Both the position numbers and the translations under genes were made by a program. 64,000 nucleotides of DNA from Nitrosomonas sp. HPC101 (GTDB taxonomy: Bacteria > Pseudomonadota > Gammaproteobacteria > Burkholderiales > Nitrosomonadaceae): the NCBI RefSeq assembly GCF_009833125.1, contig NZ_QRCC01000005.1, positions 1 through 64,000 on the forward strand. The letters are read 5' to 3'. The notes under the pieces were generated by a model that saw only the letters and a list, made by a program, of their open reading frames with translations, ran no database searches and was not told the origin of the DNA. Shown piece after piece: positions 46,789-56,591 of the stretch. Position 1 is the first letter of the stretch. Every line of letters begins with the position of its first letter.

Positions 46789-47622
46789 ATGTATTTAGCC
46801 TACTATGGTTTTATCGAGAAACCGTTCCAGTTAAAGCCTGATCCGAGTTTTTTTTTCGCCAGTCGAGGTCATAAACGTGCTGCGGCTTATCTTGAGTATG
46901 GTCTTTCACAGGAAGATGGTTTCATCATCATTACGGGTGATGTAGGCGCGGGAAAAACAACACTGATGCGCCACTTGTTCCAGAAATTGAAGCGGGAACG
47001 GATTGTGGCTGCACAACTGGTGAGTACGCGGTTAGATCCGGATGATGCATTGAGAATGGTGGCTGCTACTTTTGGTCTTGCTTACGAAGGTCTATCCAAG
47101 GCCTCGCTGCTGCTTGAGCTTGAGCGATTCATGCGCAAGTGTGACCAGGAAGGTACACGAGCACTACTGGTGATTGATGAAGCGCAAAACCTCCTCCCGC
47201 AGACACTTGAAGAATTACGAATGTTATCGAACTTTCAGTCGGATAACAGACCTTTGTTACAAACTTTTTTACTTGGTCAGCCAGAGTTCAGGAGGACATT
47301 GCTCGGCAGTCAAATGCAGCAACTGCGCCAGAGAGTCATTGCTACCTATCATCTGGGACCGCTGGATCAGGCGGAAACCCGTGCCTATATTGAACATCGC
47401 CTTCAGAAAGCTGGCTGGAATGGAAATCCGGTATTGCAGGATGAAATTTTTGAAGTGATACATGATTTTTCTGCTGGAATCCCTCGTAAAATAAATCTGT
47501 TGTGCGATAGATTGCTGATCATGGGATGTCTGGAGGAATTGCAGATATTGGGTAAAACTGAAGTCAATGAAGTAATGTTCGATATTCAGAAAGAATTTGA
47601 TCTGGTGGTTTCTCCTGAATGA
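46789..47622 (+). CDS. XrtA-associated AAA ATPase (ExeA-like)
   Basis: A 277-residue AAA ATPase with Walker A GDVGAGKTT at about 50-58 and Walker B LLVIDEAQNL. It resembles the ExeA/GspA family and the PEP-CTERM-associated ATPase family that accompanies XrtA loci. It has no transmembrane segment. It likely energises assembly of the envelope export machinery. Its stop overlaps the next gene by 4 bp (ATGA). Confidence 0.87.
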   Translation: MYLAYYGFIEKPFQLKPDPSFFFASRGHKRAAAYLEYGLSQEDGFIIITGDVGAGKTTLMRHLFQKLKRERIVAAQLVSTRLDPDDALRMVAATFGLAYEGLSKASLLLELERFMRKCDQEGTRALLVIDEAQNLLPQTLEELRMLSNFQSDNRPLLQTFLLGQPEFRRTLLGSQMQQLRQRVIATYHLGPLDQAETRAYIEHRLQKAGWNGNPVLQDEIFEVIHDFSAGIPRKINLLCDRLLIMGCLEELQILGKTEVNEVMFDIQKEFDLVVSPE

Positions 47623-48467
47623 ATCCTGTGATCTGCAATGCGTTGACCATCGATGTGGAAGACTACTTTCAGGTGTCGGCCTTTGCCCGGTACATTCCAC
47701 GTTCATCATGGGATGATTTTCCGTGCAGGGTCGAACGTAATATTGATCGGATTCTCATGTTGCTGGACGAGCATGAAATCAAGGCGACTTTTTTCACATT
47801 GGGTTGGATAGCAGAACGTTATCCGGGCATGGTGAAAAGAATTGTCGAAAATGGCCATGAACTGGCCAGTCACGGCCATGCTCATCATCGTGTCACTGAA
47901 CTGAGCCGTGAGCAGTTTTATGATGACATTACCCATAGTAAATCCTTGCTGGAAGATATTGGTGGACAACCCGTGCAGGGATACCGTGCCCCAAGTTTCT
48001 CTATCAACGGAGAGAACCTTTGGGCGCTGGAATGTCTTGAGGAAGCCGGCTATCGATACAGTTCAAGTGTTTATCCGGTCAAACATGATCATTACGGTAT
48101 GCCGGATGCTTCTCGTTTTGTATTTAATCCTGAGAACACTCGAGGGTTGCTTGAAGTTCCGGTGACTACTGTACACCTGTTCGGGCGTAATTTTCCGGCA
48201 GGCGGTGGCGGCTACTTTCGCCTCTGGCCTTACGTTGTCTCACGCTGGTTTCTGCAGAGAGTGAATACAATTGATCGGCAGCCCGCTGTTTTTTATTTTC
48301 ATCCTTGGGAAATTGATCCTGATCAACCTCGGCAAACGGGGATTAATCTTAAAACGAGATTTCGTCATTATCTCAATTTGAGTCGTATGGAAAAACGGTT
48401 GAATATTCTGGCCCGGCATTTTAAATGGGGCCGCATGGATCAAATCTTCCTGCGGCGGATAGTGTGA
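47619..48467 (+). CDS. XrtA-system polysaccharide deacetylase
   Basis: NodB-homology carbohydrate esterase 4, 282 residues. It has TIDVEDYFQVSAF near the N-terminus (metal-binding Asp), SHGHAHHRV (metal His pair) and the GYRAPSFSI active-site arm. It would N-deacetylate hexosamine units of the polymer. There is no signal peptide, so action may be cytoplasmic or the protein may be exported otherwise. The next gene overlaps its end. Confidence 0.87.
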   Translation: MNPVICNALTIDVEDYFQVSAFARYIPRSSWDDFPCRVERNIDRILMLLDEHEIKATFFTLGWIAERYPGMVKRIVENGHELASHGHAHHRVTELSREQFYDDITHSKSLLEDIGGQPVQGYRAPSFSINGENLWALECLEEAGYRYSSSVYPVKHDHYGMPDASRFVFNPENTRGLLEVPVTTVHLFGRNFPAGGGGYFRLWPYVVSRWFLQRVNTIDRQPAVFYFHPWEIDPDQPRQTGINLKTRFRHYLNLSRMEKRLNILARHFKWGRMDQIFLRRIV

Positions 48468-49543
48468 AGCCAGACGATACAACTGTACAGAGTACGGAAA
48501 GTCTGTTCCCTGGTGAATTGCCAGGAATTTCTGTTTTATCCCCGGATAAATCTCAAGCTTGGGATGCGTTTGTTATGTCTTGTCCTGACGCGACCTTTTT
48601 TCACCGTGCCGGATGGAAGCAGGTCATAGAACAAGCTTTCGGGCATAAAACCTGGTTTTTATACATAGAAGAGGATGGCTGTATTCAAGGTGTACTTCCC
48701 CTCGCAGAAATCAACAGTTTATTATTTGGACACAGTCTGAATGCACTGCCATTTTGTGTATATGGTGGTGTTGCTGCACTATCGGATAGCGTACGGATCA
48801 GGCTGGATCAGGCTGCACAGGTATTGGCAACACACTTAAAGGTTGATTATCTGGAATATCGTCATCTTCACCCTTTTCACCATGACTGGCCCACCAAGGA
48901 TTTGTATGTTACCTTTCGCAAAACCATGGATCCGGACATGGAGCAAAATATGCAGGCAATCCCCCGCAAGCAGCGTGCCATGGTGCGTAAAGGGATAAAG
49001 TATGAGCTGCAGAGCCACTTGGATCAGGGGGTCGAGCGTTTTTTTCGAGCCTATTCGGCCAGTGTGCATCGTCTGGGTACCCCGGTTTTCCCCCGCAAAT
49101 ATTTCCAGTTACTTAAAACTGTTTTTGCAGAAGATTGTGAGTTGCTCATCATTACTAAAGATGAAAATGTAGTTTGCGCAGTCATGAGCTTCTATTTCCG
49201 GAATGAAGTATTACCCTATTATGGTGGAGGAACGGACGCAGCCCGAGATCTGGCAGGGAACGATTTCATGTATTGGGAGCTGATGCGGCGTGCCTGTGAA
49301 CGAGGTTATCAGGTTTTTGATTTCGGGCGCAGCAAGCGAGGGACCGGGTCTTACAGTTTTAAAAAGAACTGGGGGTTTGAGCCGCAGCCATTGTTTTATG
49401 AATATCAGCTTCATCGAGCCAAAACGATTCCTGAACATAATCCGCTTAATCCGAAGTATCAGCTTTTTATCAAGGCATGGCAAAAGCTACCATTAGCACT
49501 TGCAAACCTGATTGGTCCTCATATTGTCAAGAATCTTGGTTGA
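48425..49543 (+). CDS. XrtA-system FemAB-related protein
   Basis: A 372-residue GNAT-fold FemAB-like protein (PEP-CTERM/FemAB family) with an IPRKQRAMVRKG region typical of the family and a C-terminal BioF2-like acyl-transfer core (FDFGRSKRGTGSYSFKKNWGF). Aminoacyl or acyl transfer to the polysaccharide is a plausible role but has not been established for the family. The frame from 48425 overlaps the deacetylase by 43 bp. A GTG at 48464 that overlaps by 4 bp is an alternative start. Confidence 0.83.
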   Translation: MGPHGSNLPAADSVKPDDTTVQSTESLFPGELPGISVLSPDKSQAWDAFVMSCPDATFFHRAGWKQVIEQAFGHKTWFLYIEEDGCIQGVLPLAEINSLLFGHSLNALPFCVYGGVAALSDSVRIRLDQAAQVLATHLKVDYLEYRHLHPFHHDWPTKDLYVTFRKTMDPDMEQNMQAIPRKQRAMVRKGIKYELQSHLDQGVERFFRAYSASVHRLGTPVFPRKYFQLLKTVFAEDCELLIITKDENVVCAVMSFYFRNEVLPYYGGGTDAARDLAGNDFMYWELMRRACERGYQVFDFGRSKRGTGSYSFKKNWGFEPQPLFYEYQLHRAKTIPEHNPLNPKYQLFIKAWQKLPLALANLIGPHIVKNLG

Positions 49544-49549
49544 AAATGA

Positions 49550-50761
49550 ATGCAAAAGCTGCTTTATTTGACACATAGAATCCCTTATCCGCCGAATAAG
49601 GGAGACAAGATACGTTCCTTCCATCTTTTGCAATATCTGAGCAAGCGTTATCGCGTGTACTTGGGAACGTTCATCGATAATGAGGAAGACTGGCAGTATG
49701 AGAATGAAATCAGAAAATACTGTCAGGATGTATGTGTTGTCAGGCTAGATCCGCTGTCGGCTAAAATAAAAAGCCTGCTTGCATTGTTTGGCAACGATCC
49801 TCTGACGCTGACTTATTATCGCAATACGAAGCTGATGCAATGGGTTAAGGCTGTATCACATACTGGATCCATACAGGAGGCTGTGATTTTTTCTTCTGCC
49901 ATGGCGCAATACGTTGAACATTTATCTGACTGTCGCCGCATCATCGACTTTGTTGATGTGGATTCGGATAAGTGGCGACAGTATGCTTTATCAAAATCCT
50001 GGCCATTCAACTGGGTTTACCACAGGGAATCACGGCGTTTGTTGGATTATGAAAAGAAAGTAGCAGAGGAATTCAGCTATTCGACTTTCGTTTCGAAAAA
50101 AGAGGCCGAGTTATTCCAGCAGCTTGCGCCAGATGCTGCAAGCAAGACGACATTCTTTAATAATGGTGTCGATACCGATTTTTTTTCTCCGACGCGTGAT
50201 TATCCTGATCCTTATCCAGCCGGAAAAAAAATACTGGTTTTTACCGGTGCCATGGATTATTGGGCGAATGTTGATGCGGTAAACTGGTTTGCGAATTCAG
50301 TGTTTCCTGCCATTCACACAAAATTGCCAGATGTTGATTTTTATATTGTGGGTGCCAAGCCAGTCAGACAAGTACAGGTGCTGGCAAACCAGCCTGGTAT
50401 TCATGTAACTGGCGCCGTAGAAGATATTCGCCCGTATCTCGTGCATGCAGCAGTGGCAGTTGCTCCTTTGCGGATTGCGCGGGGTATCCAGAACAAGGTG
50501 TTGGAGGCAATGGCTATGCAAAAGCCTGTTGTTGTTTCCGTACAGGCGATGGAGGGTATTCATGCCGTATCAGGAGAGGAGCTGCTGGTGGCCGAGAATG
50601 CCATGAGCTTTGCTGACCAGATTCTTTTTCTTCTTAACTCTAGTGAACAAGCAACGATCGGGCGGGCCGCTCGTGATCGGGTTTTGCGAGATTACACCTG
50701 GTCAGCTAATTTGTCACGGATTGATCCACTTTTACAATCCCCTATTCCGGCGAAGGTTTAG
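49550..50761 (+). CDS. XrtA-system glycosyltransferase (family 1/4, TIGR03087-like)
   Basis: A 403-residue GT-B glycosyltransferase starting MQKLLYLTHRIPYPPNKGDK, as the PEP-CTERM locus GT family does. The C-terminal half has the nucleotide-sugar site (APLRIARGIQNKVLEAMAM). The ATG at 49546 is out of frame and quickly stops. It is 6 bp after the FemAB-like gene. It likely adds one residue of the repeat unit. Confidence 0.87.
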   Translation: MQKLLYLTHRIPYPPNKGDKIRSFHLLQYLSKRYRVYLGTFIDNEEDWQYENEIRKYCQDVCVVRLDPLSAKIKSLLALFGNDPLTLTYYRNTKLMQWVKAVSHTGSIQEAVIFSSAMAQYVEHLSDCRRIIDFVDVDSDKWRQYALSKSWPFNWVYHRESRRLLDYEKKVAEEFSYSTFVSKKEAELFQQLAPDAASKTTFFNNGVDTDFFSPTRDYPDPYPAGKKILVFTGAMDYWANVDAVNWFANSVFPAIHTKLPDVDFYIVGAKPVRQVQVLANQPGIHVTGAVEDIRPYLVHAAVAVAPLRIARGIQNKVLEAMAMQKPVVVSVQAMEGIHAVSGEELLVAENAMSFADQILFLLNSSEQATIGRAARDRVLRDYTWSANLSRIDPLLQSPIPAKV

Positions 50762-50829
50762 AAAGAACAAGCCATTCATATCTATCAATTAAACGATAAC
50801 AATGAATTATTCTGACTGATAGCGCTGAT

Positions 50830-52410
50830 ATGGATACACAGATTCAGTTACAAAGTGCCACCTCTGGTGGCGACACTGTGAGCAGACGACGAGCGGTGAT
50901 ATGGATCACATTATTAGTGATTGTTCTCATCCTTGGTGTTTACCATGAGACTATTGGATCAATTGTGGCCATCTGGGATCGATCTGATACTTATGCGCAT
51001 GGTTATCTGATCCTTCCGTTCAGCCTTTATATGATCTGGAAGAAGCGGGCAATATTGGCTACAGTTGAATACCATCCTAATTACATACCGTTGCTGGTAT
51101 TGATCGGGTTAGGGCTGGGCTGGTTACTGGCTTCTCTGGCCAATGTCGTGGTGGTGGAGCAATATACACTGGTGGCGATGATACCGGTGATCGTATGGGC
51201 TATGCTTGGTTATCAGGCTTTTAGTACCATTCTTTTCCCGCTGGCGTATCTTCTGTTTGCCGTGCCGTTTGGTGAAGCATTTATTCCACAACTAATTGAC
51301 TTTACTGCCGATTTTACTGTCAATGCGCTACAGATAACGGGTGTCCCGGTGTATCGTGAGGGGAATTTTTTCAGTATTCCCAGCGGTAACTGGTCGGTAG
51401 TGGAGGCATGTAGTGGCGTACGCTACTTGATTGCTTCTGTGACATTGGGAACACTTTACGCCTATCTGACTTATTACAGTATCAGCCGACGACTGATATT
51501 TATCGCATTCTCGATCGTGGTGCCGATCGTTGCTAACGGGGTGCGCGCGTATTTAATCGTCATGACCGGCCATCTGAGCGACATGACGTTGGCTGTGGGC
51601 GTAGATCACCTGGTTTATGGCTGGATTTTCTTTGGCCTGGTCATGTTGCTGCTATTTTGGGTTGGCTCATTCTGGAGAGAGGATCATCCGGATGAAGCCG
51701 TGCCGGTTACGGGCTTTTCTTCAACTGATCTGAAGCTTCCTTCTGCTCCTGTTAAATCCACGCTGGGTATGGCAGGACTGGTTATAGTGGTTGCCACGAT
51801 CTGGCCGTTCTACATGAATCACCTGAACAGCGGGTCTGATCTGTTCCCGATACCTGAAATCAGCATCTCTGATCCTTCCGGGAAATGGAGTATGGATCCA
51901 GTTCCACTGACTGACTGGATGCCTGGATATACAGGCTCTCCCAGGCAATTCATCGGTCACTTTCATCGTGAAAATCAGCACGTTGGTCTTTATATAACGT
52001 ATTACCGGAATCAGAATCAGAATAACAAGCTGATTAGTTCCAGTAATGTTCTGGTAACTGATAGAAGTAGTGGGTGGCGAAATGTGGATGGAAGCAGGCG
52101 GGATATTTCTGTGGGCAGTACACCCTTTACTGTACATCAGAATCAGTTGCATGCTTCGGTAGAGCGCTTGCTGATCTGGAGATGGTTCTGGCTGGCCGGC
52201 CATGAAACAGCCGATCCTTACGTTGCCAAGATGATCCAGGCTCTGAACCTGGTTCAGGGTAATGGGGATGATGGCGCTGAGATCATCATCACGGCGGGCT
52301 ACGCACATGACCCGGAAGAAGCCGCAGCAGTGTTGCGTGAGTTTATCACTGATATGAAGCCAGTGATTACCGGTAAACTGCAGACTGTTCATGGTATGCA
52401 GACTGACTAA
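50830..52410 (+). CDS. xrtA: Exosortase A (XrtA) fused to an EpsI domain
   Basis: Integral-membrane transpeptidase-like protein that processes PEP-CTERM proteins. The exosortase domain (about 20-280, eight or so helices) has the catalytic set Cys194 (VVEACSGVRYL), Arg239 (VANGVRAYL) and His260 (GVDHLVYGW). The C-terminal region after about residue 310 is an EpsI-type domain, as expected for XrtA. At 526 residues it is complete. It sits among glycosyltransferase genes of the exopolysaccharide locus. Confidence 0.92.
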   Translation: MDTQIQLQSATSGGDTVSRRRAVIWITLLVIVLILGVYHETIGSIVAIWDRSDTYAHGYLILPFSLYMIWKKRAILATVEYHPNYIPLLVLIGLGLGWLLASLANVVVVEQYTLVAMIPVIVWAMLGYQAFSTILFPLAYLLFAVPFGEAFIPQLIDFTADFTVNALQITGVPVYREGNFFSIPSGNWSVVEACSGVRYLIASVTLGTLYAYLTYYSISRRLIFIAFSIVVPIVANGVRAYLIVMTGHLSDMTLAVGVDHLVYGWIFFGLVMLLLFWVGSFWREDHPDEAVPVTGFSSTDLKLPSAPVKSTLGMAGLVIVVATIWPFYMNHLNSGSDLFPIPEISISDPSGKWSMDPVPLTDWMPGYTGSPRQFIGHFHRENQHVGLYITYYRNQNQNNKLISSSNVLVTDRSSGWRNVDGSRRDISVGSTPFTVHQNQLHASVERLLIWRWFWLAGHETADPYVAKMIQALNLVQGNGDDGAEIIITAGYAHDPEEAAAVLREFITDMKPVITGKLQTVHGMQTD

Positions 52411-52426
52411 AATAGAAATTAGAGTG

Positions 52427-53581
52427 ATGTCCCGTCCTCCGCTGATTGCGCATGTGATTTTTCATCTGGGAGTGGGTGGTCTCGAGAATGGTCTGGTGAA
52501 TCTGATCAACCATATTCCCGAAAATCGCTACCGGCATGCCATTATCTGTCTCAAAGGATTTTCGGTGTTTCACAAACGGCTTAATCGGGATAATGTCGAG
52601 ATCATTGCGCTGAACAAACGTGAGGGAAATGATTTCAGTGTTTACGGTAAACTTTACAAAGTATTCAGGCAACTCAAGCCGGATATCGTGCACACGCGCA
52701 ATCTTGCGGCCATGGAAGCACAGATGGTTGCTGCTGCGGCAGGTGTGAAGGCACGGGTGCATGGGGAGCACGGTCGGGATATTTTTGATCTCGATGGTAA
52801 AAACTGGAAATACAATCTGTTGCGCAAGGCAATGCGTCCGTTTATCCATCATTTCATTACTGTCAGTAAAGATCTGGAAAACTGGTTGATTGCTACAGTG
52901 AAGGTATCTCCAGAAAAAATACAGCAGATTTATAACGGCGTGGAGCATCTGCGTTTCCATCCTGACGGTATTGCTCCCATTGGGATATTTCCCTCTGGTT
53001 TTTTTGATGACAGGCCGTTTGTTGTGGGGAGTGTCGGCCGGATGGCAGCAGTCAAGGATTTCCCGACACTGGTACAGGCTTTTTTATTGTTGAATGAAAA
53101 ATTATCCGCAGCAGGCAGACCACTACGACTTGTGATCGTGGGAGAGGGTGTTTCGAAACTACAATGTGAAGCCATGCTGCGCTCAGCTGGAGCTGAACAG
53201 CTTGCCTGGCTCCCAGGAGAACGTGATGATATTCCTCAATTGATGCAGGCAATGGATTTGTTCGTATTGCCTTCTCTGGCGGAAGGCATTTCCAATACTA
53301 TATTGGAAGCCATGGCGAGCGGCCTGCCAGTAATTGCAACCCGGGCAGGCGGTAACATTGAACTGGTTCTGGAAGGGAAAACCGGCTATCTGGTACCTTC
53401 GGGAGATCCGGTTGCGCTGGCGTGTGCGATAAGTCGATATCATCAGGATAATGCTGTGGCATACAGCCACGGACGACATGCGAGAGCAGTTATCGAGAAA
53501 TGCTTCAGCATGCATGCAATGACAAATGGTTATCTTGCGGTTTATGACCATGTGTTGGGCCGTAACGCTGCCCGCAATTAA
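52427..53581 (+). CDS. XrtA-system glycosyltransferase (TIGR03088-like)
   Basis: A 384-residue GT-B glycosyltransferase (MSRPPLIAHVIFHLGVGGLENGL at its start, split across the GGxE motif), with the C-terminal sugar-nucleotide site SLAEGISNTILEAMASGLPVIA. I start at ATG 52427. The frame opened at 52391 lies within the end of xrtA. It belongs to the XrtA-associated family 4 glycosyltransferases. Confidence 0.87.
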   Translation: MSRPPLIAHVIFHLGVGGLENGLVNLINHIPENRYRHAIICLKGFSVFHKRLNRDNVEIIALNKREGNDFSVYGKLYKVFRQLKPDIVHTRNLAAMEAQMVAAAAGVKARVHGEHGRDIFDLDGKNWKYNLLRKAMRPFIHHFITVSKDLENWLIATVKVSPEKIQQIYNGVEHLRFHPDGIAPIGIFPSGFFDDRPFVVGSVGRMAAVKDFPTLVQAFLLLNEKLSAAGRPLRLVIVGEGVSKLQCEAMLRSAGAEQLAWLPGERDDIPQLMQAMDLFVLPSLAEGISNTILEAMASGLPVIATRAGGNIELVLEGKTGYLVPSGDPVALACAISRYHQDNAVAYSHGRHARAVIEKCFSMHAMTNGYLAVYDHVLGRNAARN

Positions 53582-53613
53582 AGGCTGAGAAGATCAACTG
53601 ACCGGATAGAAAT

Positions 53614-55548
53614 ATGTGTGGCATAGCAGGTGTATTTGATACGCGCGGCGGAAGTGAGATTAATCGTAATCTGCTTCATTGTATGAATGAGACACTGACA
53701 CATCGTGGCCCGGATGAAGGGGAAATATATATTGAGCCTGGTATAGGGCTGGGCCATCGCCGCCTGTCGATCATGGATGTATCCAGTGGTCAGCAACCTT
53801 TGTTTAATGAAGATGGCAGCGTAGTCGTTGTATTCAATGGTGAAATCTATAATTTCCGGAAACTGGTCAAAGAGCTGACAGCGCTGGGTCACCAATTTCG
53901 CACCCACTGCGATACAGAAGTGATCGTGCACGCTTGGGAAGAATGGGGTGAGCGTTGTGTCGAGCACTTCAGCGGCATGTTTGCCTTTGGTGTGTGGGAT
54001 CGCAACCGGCAAACATTGTTTATGGCACGTGACCGGCTGGGGATCAAGCCGTTCTACTACACGTTGCTGGATAACGGGCTGTTTCTGTTTGCTTCAGAAC
54101 TCAAGGCACTGCTGGTTCATCCAGATTTTGATAAAACACTGGATCATCAGGCGGTAGAGGATTATTTTGCCTACGGCTATGTTCCCGAGCCCAAAACCAT
54201 TTTCAAGCATGCTTTCAAACTGAATCCGGGCTTCATATTGTTAATGCAGCGCGGGCAACAGGTTGTACAGCCGCGTGAATACTGGGATATACCATTCAAA
54301 CCGCACGATCCTTTGAGCGATCAGGAAGCGGCAGAAGAGCTGGCTGTTAGGCTACGTAATGCAGTAGATAGCCATCTGATGAGCGAGGTGCCGCTGGGTG
54401 CTTTTCTCTCCGGCGGGGTAGATTCCAGTGCGGTCGTCGCAATGATGGCGGGGCTGATGAAAGAACCGGTCAATACTTGCTCGATCGCTTTTGCTGATCC
54501 TGCTTTTGATGAGTCAGATTATGCCCAGCTGGTTGCTGATCGCTACCAGACTCGACATTTTGTCGAACAGGTGAAGCAGGATGATTTCGATCTCATAGAT
54601 TGCCTTGCTGCATTGTATGACGAGCCATTTGCCGACAGCTCCGCCATTCCGACTTATCGTGTATGTGAGCTGGCCAGGAAGCGAGTGACGGTAGCGCTTT
54701 CCGGAGATGGAGGGGATGAGAATTTTGCTGGCTACCGCCGCTATCGCTGGCACATGATTGAAGAGCGATTACGCTCGAAGTTACCATTGGAGTTGCGGAA
54801 ACCTCTGTTTGGTTTGCTGGGTCATATTTATCCCAAGGCTGACTGGGCGCCAAAATTCCTGCGTGCCAAAACCACATTTGAGGCGCTTGCCCGTGATTCT
54901 GTGGAAGGTTATTTCCATGGCGTATCCATTCTGGATAACAAATTGCGCATGCAGTTGTTTACCCGAGATTTTCGCCAAAGCTTGCAGGGCTATCATGCAA
55001 TTGAAGTATTGCGTGATTATGCCAATAAAAGTCCAACCAAAGATGCGTTGTCACTGGTCCAGTATCTGGATATGAAAACCTATCTTGTGGGCGATATTCT
55101 GACCAAGGTGGATCGCGCCAGTATGGCTCATTCGCTGGAAGTGCGGGTTCCATTGCTGGATCATGAACTGGTCGAATGGATTTCGGGGCTGCCGGCTTCC
55201 ATGAAATTACGCCAGCAGGAAGGGAAGTATATTCTCAAGAAATCACTTGAACCCTATTTGCCGCATGATGTGCTCTATCGTCGCAAAATGGGTTTTGCGG
55301 TACCCTTGGCAAGCTGGTTTCGTGGCCCCTTGCGTGAGCGTGTCCGTACAGCATTACTTGGTAATACGCTGGCAGATACAGGAATTTTCGATATGGGGTT
55401 CATCAAAAAAATGCTGGATCAGCATCAATCCGGCAGAAGGGATTACAGTGCGTCTATCTGGACATTGCTGATGTTTGAGGCCTTCTTGCGAAATACCCTT
55501 AAAACGGGAAATAGGTTATACCCCGGACAGGATCAAAAGGTTGCCTGA
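53614..55548 (+). CDS. asnB: XrtA-system asparagine synthase-like amidotransferase
   Basis: A 644-residue class II glutamine amidotransferase plus ATP-dependent synthetase. It starts MCGIAGVFDT with Cys2 as the glutaminase nucleophile, and LSGGVDSSAVVAMM is the PP-loop. It is the family often found at XrtA loci and may amidate a sugar acid in the polysaccharide rather than make free asparagine. The 3' neighbours are the deacetylase-like gene (50 bp gap) and two acyltransferases. Confidence 0.88.
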   Translation: MCGIAGVFDTRGGSEINRNLLHCMNETLTHRGPDEGEIYIEPGIGLGHRRLSIMDVSSGQQPLFNEDGSVVVVFNGEIYNFRKLVKELTALGHQFRTHCDTEVIVHAWEEWGERCVEHFSGMFAFGVWDRNRQTLFMARDRLGIKPFYYTLLDNGLFLFASELKALLVHPDFDKTLDHQAVEDYFAYGYVPEPKTIFKHAFKLNPGFILLMQRGQQVVQPREYWDIPFKPHDPLSDQEAAEELAVRLRNAVDSHLMSEVPLGAFLSGGVDSSAVVAMMAGLMKEPVNTCSIAFADPAFDESDYAQLVADRYQTRHFVEQVKQDDFDLIDCLAALYDEPFADSSAIPTYRVCELARKRVTVALSGDGGDENFAGYRRYRWHMIEERLRSKLPLELRKPLFGLLGHIYPKADWAPKFLRAKTTFEALARDSVEGYFHGVSILDNKLRMQLFTRDFRQSLQGYHAIEVLRDYANKSPTKDALSLVQYLDMKTYLVGDILTKVDRASMAHSLEVRVPLLDHELVEWISGLPASMKLRQQEGKYILKKSLEPYLPHDVLYRRKMGFAVPLASWFRGPLRERVRTALLGNTLADTGIFDMGFIKKMLDQHQSGRRDYSASIWTLLMFEAFLRNTLKTGNRLYPGQDQKVA

Positions 55549-55598
55549 TATCGATTTTATGAATTGCGGATTTTCCAGCTGGAAAGCAGGATAGCTTA

Positions 55599-56591
55599 AT
55601 GCTGAATGTCTATCTCACAGTGGATACCGAACTGTGGCCTTACTCCGAGGGCTGGCCGGTCACAGCTTTGTCACCGGATAAAACAACATTTGATGAAGAA
55701 ATTGCCGCATGTTTTTATGGAAAAACATCTGAAGGTGAATTCGGGTTGCCTTATCAGATCGAACAGCTTAACCAATATGGATTAAAAGCCACCTACTTTC
55801 TGGAACCGCTATTTGCCGATCGTGCTGGTAACAATTATCTTGCTGATCTGGTTGATTTGATTCAGCGTAATCATCAGGAAGTTCAGCTGCACTTGCATAC
55901 TGAATGGCTCAGTGAGATTCATGATCCGACGATTCCTCCTCGCTTTAAGCAATATATGCATCAGTTCACACTGGATGAGCAGATAGCATTAATTGCAAAG
56001 GGAATGCACAGTCTTCGGATGGCTGGTGCGGAAAAACTTCATGCCTTTCGTGCCGGGAGCTATGGTGCTAATCGTGATACTTTACGCGCTGCAGCGCAAA
56101 ACGGGTTGTTGTTTGATTCCAGCTATAATCCATGCTATTTGGGTGAGGATTGCAAGATTGATTTGGATGAGCAGTTATTGCAACCATTTAAACTTGAAGG
56201 TGTATGGGAACTGCCAATTGCCTTTTTTCAGGATTACCCCGGGCATCAACGGCATGCTCAACTGGCAGCATGTTCTGCAAAAGAAATGGAAACAGCTCTG
56301 TTGGATGCCTGGCGGCAAGGCTGGTTTTCATTCGTGATTGTTTTACATAGTTTTGAACTGATCAGGAGTAGAGTCGCTGGTCAGCTCAGCTTACCGGATA
56401 AATTGAATATCAGGCGCTTTAACCGTTTGTGTGAATTTTTATCCAGCCATACCGATAAATTCAGGACTGCTCTGTTTTCCGAGCTTGATCCGGCAACAAT
56501 TCCTGAAACAAAGTCACCTAAGATTCTATATTCCCGCCCGTATCATACGATCAGACGCTATGTCGAGCAGGCTTATTCAAGGTTTTCCTGA
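55599..56591 (+). CDS. Polysaccharide deacetylase-like protein
   Basis: A 330-residue NodB-fold-like protein (NVYLTVDTELWPY at its start, metal-site Asp; ATYFLEPLFA; QLHLHTEWL; AFRAGSYGANRDTL). The conserved aspartate and histidine motifs of CE4 esterases are visible though divergent. It is distinct from the deacetylase at 47619. Its stop overlaps the next start (TGATG), so the two are likely translated together. Confidence 0.72.
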   Translation: MLNVYLTVDTELWPYSEGWPVTALSPDKTTFDEEIAACFYGKTSEGEFGLPYQIEQLNQYGLKATYFLEPLFADRAGNNYLADLVDLIQRNHQEVQLHLHTEWLSEIHDPTIPPRFKQYMHQFTLDEQIALIAKGMHSLRMAGAEKLHAFRAGSYGANRDTLRAAAQNGLLFDSSYNPCYLGEDCKIDLDEQLLQPFKLEGVWELPIAFFQDYPGHQRHAQLAACSAKEMETALLDAWRQGWFSFVIVLHSFELIRSRVAGQLSLPDKLNIRRFNRLCEFLSSHTDKFRTALFSELDPATIPETKSPKILYSRPYHTIRRYVEQAYSRFS